From: Dicyema japonicum
Lineage: Eukaryota > Dicyemida > Rhombozoa > Dicyemidae
Direction: 5' to 3'
DNA length: 64,000 nucleotides
NCBI GenBank assembly: GCA_011109175.1
Contig: RDEW01000037.1
Span: 518,842-582,841 of the forward strand
Shown: one piece after another, positions 22,470 through 33,049 of the stretch
How positions within the stretch are numbered: the first letter of the stretch is position 1
Layout of the letters: every line of letters starts with the position of its first letter
The notes under the pieces: model-generated
What the model saw: the letters and a program-made list of their open reading frames with translations, nothing else
What the model was told of the DNA's origin: nothing
Database searches by the model: none
Program-made: the position numbers and the translations under genes

Positions 22470-22790
22470 TAATAATGATAACAGCCTTTTTCACGGAGCC
22501 GTGGTATTAGCTCCGCATAGGCAGGACACACACTTTATTTAAGTAAAGAACAGTTAATTTTAACTAATCGTAGAACCAAGGAATGATCTTCACTTCTTTT
22601 TATTGTCTGAGTGTCCTTTCTAGACAATCCAGTTCCGCAGTGAGAGTCCACTGATGACGGCGTCACTCGTCAAGCCTTTTTAGCATCGTAGATGCGTGGA
22701 ACCTTCCACCAGGTGAACAGCAGCGAGATTTGAACACGTAACCTAAGTCACTTTAGCCCGACACCTAACCAACATGCCACCCTATAAAAA
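22470..22790 (-). repeat. SINE-1, tRNA-derived, full length
   Basis: The head reads TGGCATGTTGGTTAGG (A-box-like) and GTTCAAATCTC (B-box-like). The same core, GACGAGTGACGCCGTCATCA, follows, and the 3' end matches 1-150 and 50083-50165. The tail is TTATTATTA-rich. This is the best-preserved 3' end in the window. Confidence 0.85.
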
Positions 22791-23039
22791 AAATCAGTAA
22801 ATTTATTATTAAGAACAGTCTTAGCTTATAATTGATTATTTGTCTTATAGTAGTATGATTTCCAATTGTCCATTAACTGTCATTAATAATATAGGATACA
22901 TTGTTTGTCCGTCATTTGTAATGCATCAAAGCATTCTATCATATCATCCATTGGCCCATTATTATTTAATTTAATAATTAATTTTTTATAAAAACAATTT
23001 ATTACGTAACAAGACAATCAAAATAATCCAGTTGATAGA

Positions 23040-23404
23040 TGGAATGGCTGTTTCTCCTGACAGCTGCCAGAGAAATCCTTTGGAACCGCTTTGCTTTTCG
23101 ATTTACACACCGCTATCTACTTGGTCTAGAATTTTTTTCCTGTTCTTTTCCTTTTTTTATTCCTAATCTGTAGTCTCCCTTGATATGTCTGAGAACAAAG
23201 TTAGGTTTGATTCTCTGCTTGTCGAACTGGATATTACGCTGTCAATTAGACTGCTTATTCGAGCGGAAAAACAAGAACATAAGTTAATGAGATATAAGGA
23301 TCGAAGCAATATGGATATTCGAGATGTTTCTAGACCCAAAGCCTCCTCGAGGATTTCCTTACCTCAACGAGATTGCGTTTTCAATATTTCTGAGAACACC
23401 TAGG
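23040..23404 (+). other. Possible coding block
   Basis: The frame 23185-23403 (72 codons) has no recognised motif. The start of the block matches a short repeat near 19660-19720. Confidence 0.25.
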
Positions 23405-23669
23405 CTGAGAGGCCCGGTACATTATTATTATTACCCCCAGGATCACTGGGTCAAAGAGAAAGAAATAAAAATTATCATCTAACTAAGTGATCCCAGAGCG
23501 ACAAAGAAAAGGACAAGTCCGACGAGGTATAGAATCCACATTCGAAGTTTTTAATGCAATTGGGTAATTGAGACTGATATTCTTCAGTTTATTAGGCAAA
23601 CATTACAGGAGATGTAAATTCTCATGTGGCTAGTTACGACCTGTGCTGATTTTAATTACGACAGATCGG

Positions 23670-24986
23670 TTATTTTTTATTATTTAAAAGCACTACCGAG
23701 CAGTCATAAAATTTATCAAGCCTCCCTTGTGCCGTATTTCTAGCCATCCTCTCTATCAGCCTTTTCCAGGACCCTCTACTTCGTGCCAGTTCCCTTAAGG
23801 TATCTAGGTCGTCTGCGGAAGTGAGCTTCAGTCCCACAGCCGACAGGTCTCCATTCAAAATAGTTGGGAGTGTGACTCTTGGTCTTCCACGGAAACCGGC
23901 TCCCGTATGCATTAGGTAGTTTTCCATGGCGATATTCGCGGGTACTTGAGCATTTAGACGTAAGATATGTCCAAAGAGACTCCATCTTGATCTGAAGATC
24001 TCCTCGGATAGTATACCAGATTTGCACTTCGAGTAGAGGTCATTGTTTGAGATCTTCTTAGGCCACTTGATCTTGATTACTGATTTCAATTGTGTCCTGT
24101 GGAAAGCGTCAAGACGGTCCATCTCTTGTTTAGAGATTCCCCAAGTGCCTGAATTGTAGGTCAGGACGGGGATGACAAAAGCCTTATATATTCTGAGTTT
24201 GGTGTTTAATCCCATCCTCTTCTTATGACCCCACATATTCGATACTTTCTTTAGTGCACACATTGCGAGGATTTTCCTCCGAGAAACATCTTCTGAGTCC
24301 CCGAGAAGCGAACCCACCTTCTTTTGCTTTCTCCAAGACTCGTCCGATCTTCGATCATTGCGTGTAAGTGTTGTGAACTCTGTTTTATCGGTGTTAACGG
24401 TTAAGAACCATTTCGAGAATACGTGTGGAAGAACGTTAAGCATGTGTTGAAGTACTTGAATATCCTCAGAAACAAAGTCCAGGTCGTCCGCGTAGATTAT
24501 CTCGTTATAATTGTTGCCAACCAGGGGTCTGAACTCTCTTAGTGCGGCCTCAAGGTAGACAATAAAGAGGACCGGGGATAGTGAGTCCCCCTGTGGAACT
24601 CCACGTGAGGTCGAAAAAAAGTTAGAGGTAGAGTCACCAATTTTGACGGCAAGTTGAGTGTTCCGCATGAGTAAGTGTATTATTTTGACATCGTCAGGCA
24701 GTAGAAAACTCTCCAACACTTCCATAAGTTTTCCACGGTCCACCGAGTCGAACGCACGGGACATGTCGATACCAAGTATCTCAATAGATTTTTTGTATTT
24801 TTGGCACAGGGCACAATACCACCTGTGCCCCCATACCACGTCAGCCGTGGACCTGCCCGTCCGGAATCCACTTTGGCCGTCCGAAAGAAATATGTTCACC
24901 CTCTCCTTTATTCGGTTTAAAGCAATGAGGGATAATGTTTTTCGTATGGAGGTTAGGAGTATAATAGGTCTGAAGTTGTGAGGGGG
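23670..24986 (-). CDS. LINE-A reverse transcriptase and C-terminus
   Basis: Continues from the endonuclease frame after one missing base. It has SGFRTGRSTADVVWG, IDMSRAFDSVD (catalytic Asp), RGVPQGDSLSPVLF and IIYADDLDFV (catalytic Asp pair), then a thumb and a C-terminal region with WSLFGHILRLN, RGRPRVTLPTIL and LDTLRELARSRGSWK. The open part from the first Met is 409 codons. The clade is uncertain. Confidence 0.9.
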   Translation of the reverse strand, partial: PPHNFRPIILLTSIRKTLSLIALNRIKERVNIFLSDGQSGFRTGRSTADVVWGHRWYCALCQKYKKSIEILGIDMSRAFDSVDRGKLMEVLESFLLPDDVKIIHLLMRNTQLAVKIGDSTSNFFSTSRGVPQGDSLSPVLFIVYLEAALREFRPLVGNNYNEIIYADDLDFVSEDIQVLQHMLNVLPHVFSKWFLTVNTDKTEFTTLTRNDRRSDESWRKQKKVGSLLGDSEDVSRRKILAMCALKKVSNMWGHKKRMGLNTKLRIYKAFVIPVLTYNSGTWGISKQEMDRLDAFHRTQLKSVIKIKWPKKISNNDLYSKCKSGILSEEIFRSRWSLFGHILRLNAQVPANIAMENYLMHTGAGFRGRPRVTLPTILNGDLSAVGLKLTSADDLDTLRELARSRGSWKRLIERMARNTAQGRLDKFYDCSVVLLNNKK

Positions 24987-26653
24987 CCTTTACTTTTTCC
25001 CGGTTTTTGTAGTGGAATTAGCCACCCTTTTCCCAGTTCCAGTTCATCTGCACCCTCGAGAGACCGGTTGAAAATGTTAGTAATCATTTCAATTAGCTCC
25101 TCCGGGCCGTATTGTAAAAGTTCTGCAGTAATGAAGTCTGGTCCGGCAGATCTTCCGGTATTTAATTTTTTAATAGCTTGTTGAGTTTCGGATATGGTAA
25201 TAGGGCTAGTTAGAGTGTACTTGTAAGACTTCCGAGATTTCATTGCTTGGTCAGCCGCGTCCTGTTTGTTGAACATAAGGTCAAAATGGGATGCCAGAAC
25301 GTTTGCTTTGTTAATGGTCCCGATAACGTCGTGACCAAGGTTGTCATGGACAGTTAACGAAATTGGACAGTTTTCTCTGCTAAGAAGCCGGATTGCTTTG
25401 AACATTCTTGGTCCGTTCTTGTACTTTAATATGTCTGAGATTTTCTCCTCAGCTTCATTTTTGGCAAGGAATCTTTGTATTTGTTTGATCTTCGTTAAGA
25501 CTCTCCCTCTCTGGGTGCGCAGTACTTTGATATCTTCCGGAGCGTTTGTGTTTTCCATCCGGAGTCTGAGCTCTTTCTGTGTTACAGAGAGTTGTCCGAT
25601 ATCCGGATTACATTGTTTGTGACGAGATTTGGTGATGTGACCAAGCACACTAAAGGCTGTGTTTTGGATAGCAACCACTATTTCATCCCATAAGCTGTTT
25701 GTCGGCTGATTTTGGTTAATACTGTTGATGCTATCTCTCAGAACTGCACTATAACGACATTTGGTGGATTCTTCGTAGCGTAACCTCTCAGTGTCGAAAC
25801 GTACTGAGGTAAGGCCTTTGTGTTTCCCGTGTATTCCATGGATTCTTTTAAGTACTAGCCGGGCGACCACAAGTTTATGATCGCTACTTGTTTCAAGTCC
25901 ACCGTAAGATCTCGAGTCCTGTAGGAGGGCCTTCTGATGTTGCTTGCAGATAATATAGTCGATCTGATTGTATATATTGACTGTGTTTCCAGATTTGCCT
26001 TTTCTGGTACCAACCCACGTGGTCCTGTGTCTTGCCGGGTGCTTGAAACAAGTGTTGCATATGAGTAGGTTGAATGCCGTGCAAAATTGTATTAATGCCT
26101 CTCCGGGGATGTTACGGCGGTTTCTACCGTGGGATCCAATACACGTTTCACCAGGTCTTGCTTTTCCGGCCCTGGCGTTCCAGTCCCCGGCGATAAAAAG
26201 AAAGTAAGAGGATGAAAGTGAGTTGTACACACTTGTGAGAGTAGAGTAAAACGTATCCAGTTCTTCGATATTCGTTGATACACGTGCTCCGGTTGGGGCA
26301 TATACGTTTATGATGGAGATCACTGAGTTGAGTTTGTTTCCGCATTTGATTTGTAACACCGCGACACGGTCAGATACTGCCCATACTCTTGAGACACAGT
26401 GAAATAAGTGCCGATGAACAGCAAATCCGAGCCCATAGTGCCTGCAGTCTGGTGTGAGGGTCAAAAGGTAAAAATTCTGAAACAGTTCTGCAGATTGTTC
26501 GGTTATTTTCGTCTCTTGCAAACAACAGACAGAGATGTTGTATTTACTCAGATCACGCGCCAATTGTTGTTTCTTGCAGCACTGATTGAGGCCTCGGCAG
26601 TTGAGGGATCCAAGAGTGAGGGGAGAAACTGGTAAGCAATACGAAGAAGACAT
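24953..26653 (-). CDS. LINE-A APE endonuclease and RT N-terminus
   Basis: The 566-codon frame begins with the APE domain: LGSLNCRGLN (Asn18), QETK (46-49), NVYAPT (117-121), GDWNARAG (156-163), IDYI (231-234), SDHKLV (257-262). All catalytic positions are present. It ends in an RT lead-in, AGPDFITAELL and LIPLQKPGKSKG. The frame is lost just after this at the C homopolymer. It nicks target DNA and starts reverse transcription. Confidence 0.9.
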   Translation of the reverse strand: MSSSYCLPVSPLTLGSLNCRGLNQCCKKQQLARDLSKYNISVCCLQETKITEQSAELFQNFYLLTLTPDCRHYGLGFAVHRHLFHCVSRVWAVSDRVAVLQIKCGNKLNSVISIINVYAPTGARVSTNIEELDTFYSTLTSVYNSLSSSYFLFIAGDWNARAGKARPGETCIGSHGRNRRNIPGEALIQFCTAFNLLICNTCFKHPARHRTTWVGTRKGKSGNTVNIYNQIDYIICKQHQKALLQDSRSYGGLETSSDHKLVVARLVLKRIHGIHGKHKGLTSVRFDTERLRYEESTKCRYSAVLRDSINSINQNQPTNSLWDEIVVAIQNTAFSVLGHITKSRHKQCNPDIGQLSVTQKELRLRMENTNAPEDIKVLRTQRGRVLTKIKQIQRFLAKNEAEEKISDILKYKNGPRMFKAIRLLSRENCPISLTVHDNLGHDVIGTINKANVLASHFDLMFNKQDAADQAMKSRKSYKYTLTSPITISETQQAIKKLNTGRSAGPDFITAELLQYGPEELIEMITNIFNRSLEGADELELGKGWLIPLQKPGKSKGPLTTSDLLYS

Positions 26654-26699
26654 AGTGCAAGTAGAGGGACGTCACCACCTCAACCAAAAAAATTGCTGA

Positions 26700-27845
26700 A
26701 TACATTTTCTATTGGATTAAAAATGGTGAGTAAGGAGGTATATATGGAACATGAAAGTTTGCTATTTCATTCAATTCATTAATGTCCGTATAATGATGAA
26801 TACAGGCATTATCAAAATAAAGATCGGGTCTTCGATTCCCTCTTCTAACAAAAAATTTTTATCGGACATCATATGAGTTTTGATGTTATTTTATCCAAAA
26901 ATATATTTACCGGCAACCCAATGTTAATGACTAAAAAGTAACGATAATGATCAGGAAACCCTATAATAATTAAATTATTACTTATATAATTAACTAATAA
27001 CTTTATGACAAAATATCTTGAATAAGTGACATAAAATTTGCAATTTAAAATTTTACGTCTCTGTTTCCGGCGAGTAATTGTTCAAAGTAGATGGATTTCG
27101 TTTTTTAGAATCATAAAGTCAAAAATCCGGTAAATTATCAACATGCGGATTAATAAGAATTTTAAATTAGTAAAAAAAACAAACGACTAATTCAAGTGAT
27201 TTAACTGGCAGCTCTAATGATTGAACACCCATTTTCCCTTACTATTCGCAAGGAAATACGTTCATTGAATTAGTTATTTTTCTCTTATCTCCTTTTCTTT
27301 TTCGCAATAAGAGATGGATCGCAAGAAAGTCAGGGAACATATCCGATCAGCCCCCCGATGTTTCGACCGGCGAAGGGTTTGAAAACGAAAAGTCGTCTGA
27401 GACTTTCAAACTTCTTTCTTTTAAAGTTTTTGGCCTCTCTTAGGCGGATCCGGGGTGAGTTTCCGTCAGCGCTAGTTGGAAGTGGAGAAACCGTCCACTT
27501 AACTAGCATCCCGATCAAGATATTTCCCTCTTTCCAACTGAAAGTCTAATACTAAAGGCGGCTTTTTCCAGTAACTCCATTGATGCTTTCATGTCTTGAA
27601 CTCCTTCCCACGTTTCTGATTTCTCTAAAAGTCAAAAGGGGAAATAACTAAACGGTCTTTTTTCCTTCTAACTCTAATTTTTTGTTCGAATTAAAATTTT
27701 AAATTTAAAGAACAATTAATATTTAAATTAATTATTTTTTAAAATTTAAAATTCATCTTTTATAATTATTGTACAATTATGCTATCAGTTTAAAACGTTA
27801 ATTAAAAACCATCCCCAGTAAATCATATTTAAAACTGCTATCCAT
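26700..27845. other. AT-rich stretch with one possible coding block
   Basis: Most of it is AT-rich and empty. At 27560-27660 the minus strand reads EKSETWEGVQDMKASMELL, protein-like in composition, and 27330-27518 keeps another minus frame open. I could not link them or name a family. Confidence 0.3.
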
Positions 27846-27861
27846 CCAAAGTGGACCTCGC

Positions 27862-29130
27862 CTACATTATCGACGTTGCGTTGCCTCTCACGACTGCAAC
27901 AGAAATCAACTGGAGTAGCCACCGGGTCTCACGTGCGTCGTGGCTTTTTAGTGTAGCTAAGCGTCCAAGTTTCTTTAGGAAGCGAAGCGATTTTCCACTT
28001 ATTCCTCCAGTTGTCTCGACAACTATCGGATAAAACGCGAATCGGTCGCGTAGCGCTTCGTATTTCTTCTCCTTTGCCATCATCGTTTTTTTCCGCGGAA
28101 TATAGTGTTTCTACCGCGCTCCCGACAATGTTGGACGGGCAAAGCGTGTTGACACAAGTAGCGTCCCAGACCAAAGGTTTCCCCTCTTCGAATGAGAAAA
28201 TTGTGATCCCGTCGGGACGTTTTCCGTCTCCTCTGTCCAGACCAACAGGTTCTAGTATGGCTGGGTATCTCGCAGACTCCAGGGCTCGCTTGACAATTCC
28301 GTTGATCGCCTTGTGTCTTGGGAATCGTTCTGCACTCCTTCGACAAGAGAGGGCATGGAGTCCATAACAATCGACGGTTGCGCCACATCGGCATTTATGA
28401 GTCCGGCTAATCTCCAGTCCAAGTCTGGTGGAGATGCCGATGCGGACAGTATCGTCGTCAAGGTGGGTCCCGACACTACCAACGTGGAGTACATTGATCC
28501 ATGCGCCACTCGATTCGCATCTTCCAGTGACTAGACAGACACGTCTGTGTTGGTTTGATTGGTTCATAAGCTTCTCATATTTATCCTCGCAGATGGTCCT
28601 GTAACTGTCTTTCTGCTGAGACATCATCCCCTTCAAATGCTCCACATCTGTGATTTCAGATGATTCTGTTTGGAGTAGGAGAATCATCCTGATCAGCAGT
28701 CGGCTGGAGCCCAAAGAAGATAGATACGCAGGAAAAGCCAGATCTTACGGTTAAGGAATTCTCAGTCAGTCCAGGCTAACGGGTAGGGTCGCTTGGTCCC
28801 ACCCTTGGTCGTCAAATTTCACATTTGTGATACGTTCAATAGTGGTCCGGAAGAGGGAATCGATAGCATTTTCAAGTAGCAGGGTGCCCCCCGAAGAACG
28901 TAGTTCAGTTTCTGTGCTGATAGGCGTTTCTCAGGAGAAATAGGGAGGTGTGTGCGTCCAGCATCTCCAGACGTCTGAATGTTGTTTTTAGTTTATGTTC
29001 TTTTGTTCTTAGAGTGTTACTGATTCCAGCATCAGTAAGAAGGCATCCAAGTATTTCCAGTTGTTCTGATTTGGTTTCTGTGGCTTTCGGAATGATCTCT
29101 CTGAACATACCAAGGATCAGATCCCATTCA
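27862..29130 (-). pseudogene. PHD-RT-REL element, 5'-truncated copy
   Basis: Frames in order: LEILGCLLTDAGISNTLRT and HTSLFLLRN (RT thumb, 28905-29108), then HKCRCGATVDCYGLHALSC (zinc-like), RHKAINGIVKRALESA, GKRPDGITIFSFEEGKPLVW, DATCVNTLCPS (REL core, 27929-28714), and FYPIVVETTGGISGKSLRFL with VVRGNA (27862-28083). Clearly the same family as 7331-10367, with one frame change near 28083. Confidence 0.85.
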
Positions 29131-29451
29131 AACTGTGGAAATCCAAAATTCTTCGTTCGCTATTTGTCGACATCCAGCGAAATAGTGAAGACTACTAACT
29201 TTATTACGTTATTTTTTTAATGTATTTTTAAGTTTAATTAAAATATACGCTATTTTAAATTACCAATACTGCATTAGTAGATTATTATCGACAGAACATA
29301 AAAAATATAGTTATATTTTTACAAAAGCGGTGTCCGAAACGATTTTATCAACCAAATCAGCATTTTTGTTTGTCTAAATTTTATTTACTTTTTATTTCAT
29401 CTAATAGCTTCTAAAAACTTTATTATATAGTAGCCAATTGGTTGAAAATTC

Positions 29452-29625
29452 CCCTTCCTTTCCTCTGATGGCGTCATGGGATCAACCTTACTCAGGATAC
29501 ACCCATTGACTGGGTGGCATTCAAAAGGATCCAACTATTCTTTCCATTTAGAGGTAATTTCGTCCCCTGGCGGTTACTGATCGAATTGATATAAGCTTCC
29601 GGACAATATCTTCTGGATTACTGTT
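29452..29625 (+). pseudogene. LINE-B ORF1 fragment
   Basis: The reading IDWVAFKRIQLFFPFRGNFV is shared in form with a minus copy at 42140-42310 (FKRIHLFIPSEDNFVPWR) and upstream of the zinc knuckles near 57395. This appears to be the region before the CCHC motifs of a gag-like ORF1. Confidence 0.5.
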
Positions 29626-30019
29626 CTTGGATGAAGGTGCTGCTGGACGACTCAGAATCAAGGAATTAGTTAGTTTGGTTTACCCTTGTTTTTTGGAATT
29701 TTTCTTAATTTACTTATTTTTTAATTCAAGTTTATCTTTCTTTTTGAAATTCATTCTAAGTTTTTTTAGTAATGCTTTTTATTGAAATTTAATTTGAATA
29801 CTATTTTTTCGCTCTCTCAGAGAAAATATGTTTCACTACTTCATATATGCCGGGATTGGTTACAGTTTCCAACACTTGAATATGGTGGAGACTTTAATAT
29901 TTCAGTATTTCCAAAATCCTTGTAATTTGAATATATTCATTCACTTTGCTAGGATTTGCCATAAAGTGAATCTGTCCAAGTCTAAATAACATCCCCGTTA
30001 AATTCAGAAACAATCCCAA

Positions 30020-30298
30020 CTATTTCAGAAAGATTCGAAGAGTACTATTTTGCCGTGGTGACCAACTACCCCGTCTTGTCACAACCACGTGAAATTTTAT
30101 CTTTAAAACACTATAAATGCATTTTAAATGATATAGATTAGCATAAAACAATTTAAATGAATTTCCGACTAAAAAATATATTGGGCAATCTGTAATCAAG
30201 AAGACAAATTTGTTGCGCTTGATCTCCAACTTCTCTATTTCATCCATTTCAACACATATTAAAGATGCTAGGGGCAGAATCAATACAATAAAATTCAC
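30020..30298 (-). CDS. Hypothetical secreted or membrane protein, first exon
   Basis: The 92-codon frame starts with a hydrophobic leader (MNFIVLILPLASLICVEMD) that looks like a signal peptide, followed by a mixed region without a recognised domain. Later exons would lie at lower coordinates, where I could not place them. Confidence 0.4.
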   Translation of the reverse strand: MNFIVLILPLASLICVEMDEIEKLEIKRNKFVFLITDCPIYFLVGNSFKLFYANLYHLKCIYSVLKIKFHVVVTRRGSWSPRQNSTLRIFLK

Positions 30299-30679
30299 AA
30301 ATAGGTCGTTTTTGTAAAGGCAATATTACCAGTAATCAAAAAATATATTGTCCGTCTACAATTATTCAGAAACCAATTCCAAGCTGCTGTTTAAATGGTA
30401 ATTGAAAATTTCCTCTTCAAATAGGCGTAGCAAGGAAGAGAAAAATAAATATGAAATATTTCTTTACGGTTTTAAGATGTGTATCAGCAATTTTTTTTAC
30501 AATCCAACAATTTGAATAAAAGTTGTCTACCAACTCTAATACTTCTTATAAAAATGAGCTTTCTGCGTTTGTGAACTTATGCAGATCAACCACAGAGAAT
30601 AATAAACACGTGTTGTCCTCGAATCCAGGCACAGCTTAAGCTGCCAAAGGATCGAATTTCAGAAACAAATGCGCAGTGT

Positions 30680-30792
30680 AACAAGTGTCGGGCAAAAGGC
30701 CTGATGGCCCCTAGTTCAAATCTCGTGCTCTACTTCCGGTGACCGGTAAATTCACCGCTGGTTAATCAAGGGATCTCTTGGACAGGTTCTTA
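30680..30792 (+). repeat. SINE-1-like tRNA head
   Basis: CAGTGTAACAAGTGTCGGGC, then AAAAGGCC and a B-box-like AGTTCAAATCT, align with the head of the SINE at 22203-22259. The core domain is not recognisable, so the copy is partial or belongs to a related family. Confidence 0.55.
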
Positions 30793-30844
30793 GATAAAAG
30801 AAATCGATTTTTTGATTTTTCATATAGTTAACATCAATTTTGGA

Positions 30845-31011
30845 GATTAATTCGACAATGGGAGTCATGCGTCCGTAATGGTAAGACGTGTGATGAAAAT
30901 GAAAAAGGGGGACATACTTCTCCACCTCTTATCAGAAGTGGAAGCCTGAATGAATTATTTGAGGATGATTTTGGTCGTCTCAAAGATGCGTTGCTAGCAA
31001 AAAACAAATAA
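30845..31011 (+). CDS. Terminal exon of an unidentified gene
   Basis: The plus frame RQWESCVRNGKTCDENEKGG .. SLNELFEDDFGRLKDALL ends in a TAA. Its acidic, soluble composition contrasts with the AT-rich flanks. A TTAAC branch-like sequence lies about 18 nt before a plausible AG acceptor (TTTTGGAG). Upstream exons may be separated by the SINE head at 30680. Family not recognised. Confidence 0.45.
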
Positions 31012-31734
31012 CAAAATTTGACTTTTATTGAATCAATAAAATAATCATTAATTTTTTAATCACTTGAACAAATAGACCAACCCACGTGGTCCAAATCGTT
31101 GATTAGAATCTAACACTTTTTTGAGAATTGAACTTTTTGATTTTCTTATATTTCGGGGATCTGCCCACGTGACTCATGTCGTACAATTAATCTCCAAAAT
31201 CACATTAATGATAATATCAAAAATCAAAATTTCGACATCTATCAAGAACCCGCACACGTGGTCCCTTGACTTTACCTGCGATGAAATTACCTAGAAAAAA
31301 GTATTACAAAAAACAAAAAACAAATCAGTTGTTATGATCACGCATTAAGAGAGATCAAAGACCTCATTGCTTTGTTTCGACCCCATTCTGTTTCGATGAT
31401 ACGGCCACTATCGTGATAATTTTTTTTGCAAATACAATAAAATTTTAAAATTGTGATCAAAAAAATAGTATTAAAATATCACAATTTTGACTAAAAATGG
31501 ATTTTTATAAATAAGCTAAAAATTTGGAACCCAAATGGCAAAAAGTCCAAAATTTAAATAAATTTGAATGGTTGTCTGCTCTAAGAATAGTCATTGAGAT
31601 GGGTTCTTGAAGCTATTTCGTCTCGCGATGATTTTTGGTAACCTTTGGATCATTGATCCGGTTAGATGAACTACGTCTAATAAATTCAATTAACTTGAAT
31701 AAAACGTTTTTAAATATTTAAAAAAATCAATGAG

Positions 31735-32064
31735 TTAATTAGTTGTCCCGACATCATTAACATGTGGGAGACCGGTTCCCATCAAACGTCTATTTGATAG
31801 TGTTGGGCGCTCCCACATTCCCTTAATGAGAGTAGTGGTCCAGATCGGGGAACGGATTTGATTTATAATATCACAAAGCAAGTGACGGGAGTCAAATCTC
31901 AGATCCATTACAGAGAAAAGATTCTTAATTGACAAATAAATTTCAAACCTGTAACTCCATGTCAAGAGGATTCTACACTCTCTACCTGAATTCTCTATTG
32001 ACATGGACGCCGGCCATGCTCGTGAGGCCTGGAGCCGCTTTTCTGTTAAATTTAATTTTTTCAA
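31735..32064 (-). CDS. Hypothetical ORF
   Basis: A 109-codon frame without a recognised domain. The composition is moderately protein-like (FSVMDLRFDSRHLLCDII). It could be part of an old element. Confidence 0.3.
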   Translation of the reverse strand: MKKLNLTEKRLQASRAWPASMSIENSGRECRILLTWSYRFEIYLSIKNLFSVMDLRFDSRHLLCDIINQIRSPIWTTTLIKGMWERPTLSNRRLMGTGLPHVNDVGTTN

Positions 32065-32394
32065 TAAAAATTTCAGAAATGTTCATTTTTTGAGAAAACT
32101 GCCTTGAACGGAATAGAAGGAATTCCATGGAATTGCCTCTTCCTAAACAAACTCTTTTGCCCCACGTCAGCTGTTATTACATGCGAAAATAAATAAACAA
32201 TTAAAAATAAAAACATTTATACTTTAATACATTTTTAGAATTGATTTAAAAATTTTAGTGATTCAGTTTGATTACTGAACATCATAAACAAAAAAAGTTA
32301 TATTTTCATATATTGGAACAAAAAGGGTACACTCCCAGAAATAATCCTGCATTTACTAACAAGCAAACTATTTGGTTGTGCCTGTTTTCTACAA

Positions 32395-32945
32395 GTGTCG
32401 GGAGTTTTCTCAACTAGTAGGTGACCGACATGAAAATTAAATGATAAGATCACCTAATTAGTTAATAGCTCTTTCGAGTATCCCTAAATGGGTTCTGTTT
32501 GAGCCACGCTTTACAATCATCCTCTTTGCCATCCTCGCCCACGACATCTTGTTTCTGGCCCTCATTCGAACATCATCCAGGTCGTCTACTGTCACCAATT
32601 TACGACTGATTGTATCGTAATCATCTTATAAGCAAATTGGAAGTGTATTTCTTGGTCTGCCTCGAAATCCGTGACTTTCGGAGCAGTAGAAGTATTCTTC
32701 CATTATTCTGTTACACGTCGTAGTCAGGTCAAGTTTAAGAATATGTCCAAATAGTTGCCATCTCGATAGAATAACGTCCATGCTAATGGTATAGATTTAC
32801 ATAGAGCATATAGTTTTTCGTTAGAGATTTTTCTAGGGAACAGAAAATTCCAGTCAGTATGCGCAGTTGGCTTCTGTGGAAAGTGTCTAGCCTCTCTAAA
32901 TCGTTTTTCGAGGTTCTCCATGTTCCGGAATTGTACATCAGTATT
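32395..32945 (-). mobile_element. LINE-A 3' fragment
   Basis: The minus strand shows the C-terminal region: FLFPRKISNEKLYALCKS, GFRGRPRNTLPICL and LDDVRMRARNKMSWARMAK, matching the last 120 or so residues of the full LINE-A protein. After it comes TAATTAGGTGATC and a matching GGTCACCT, a hairpin 3' end. It abuts a plus-strand tail at 32944. Confidence 0.8.
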
Positions 32946-33005
32946 GGGTCACCTAATTAGCTTTGATTTTTCTTAGATATCAATAAAATAAATAATAAAA
33001 TAAAG
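32944..33005 (+). repeat. LINE-type 3' tail, opposite strand to its neighbour
   Basis: GGGTCACCTAATTAGC.., TTTTTCTTAGATATC and then AATAAAATAAATAATAAAAT resemble the shared 3' end in the plus orientation. The matching 5' body is absent. Confidence 0.5.
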
Positions 33006-33049
33006 TTAAGAAGTCATATAATCCACAAGGCAAATGCACAGTGCTGACA

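Larger units (their letters stand above)
23405..26695 (-). mobile_element. LINE-A, full-length, nearly intact
   Basis: Order on the minus strand: 5' signature GGTTGAGGTGGTGACGTCCC (about 26665-26690), APE endonuclease, linker, RT, C-terminal domain, 3' UTR of about 200 bp, and a stem-loop (GGATCACT 23440-23447 against AGTGATCC 23486-23493 on the plus strand) followed by GGGGGTAATAATAATAATG. Only one frame break exists: a C5 run at 24982-24986 (plus strand G5) where six would keep the frame. This is the best candidate for a recently active element here. Confidence 0.9.
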
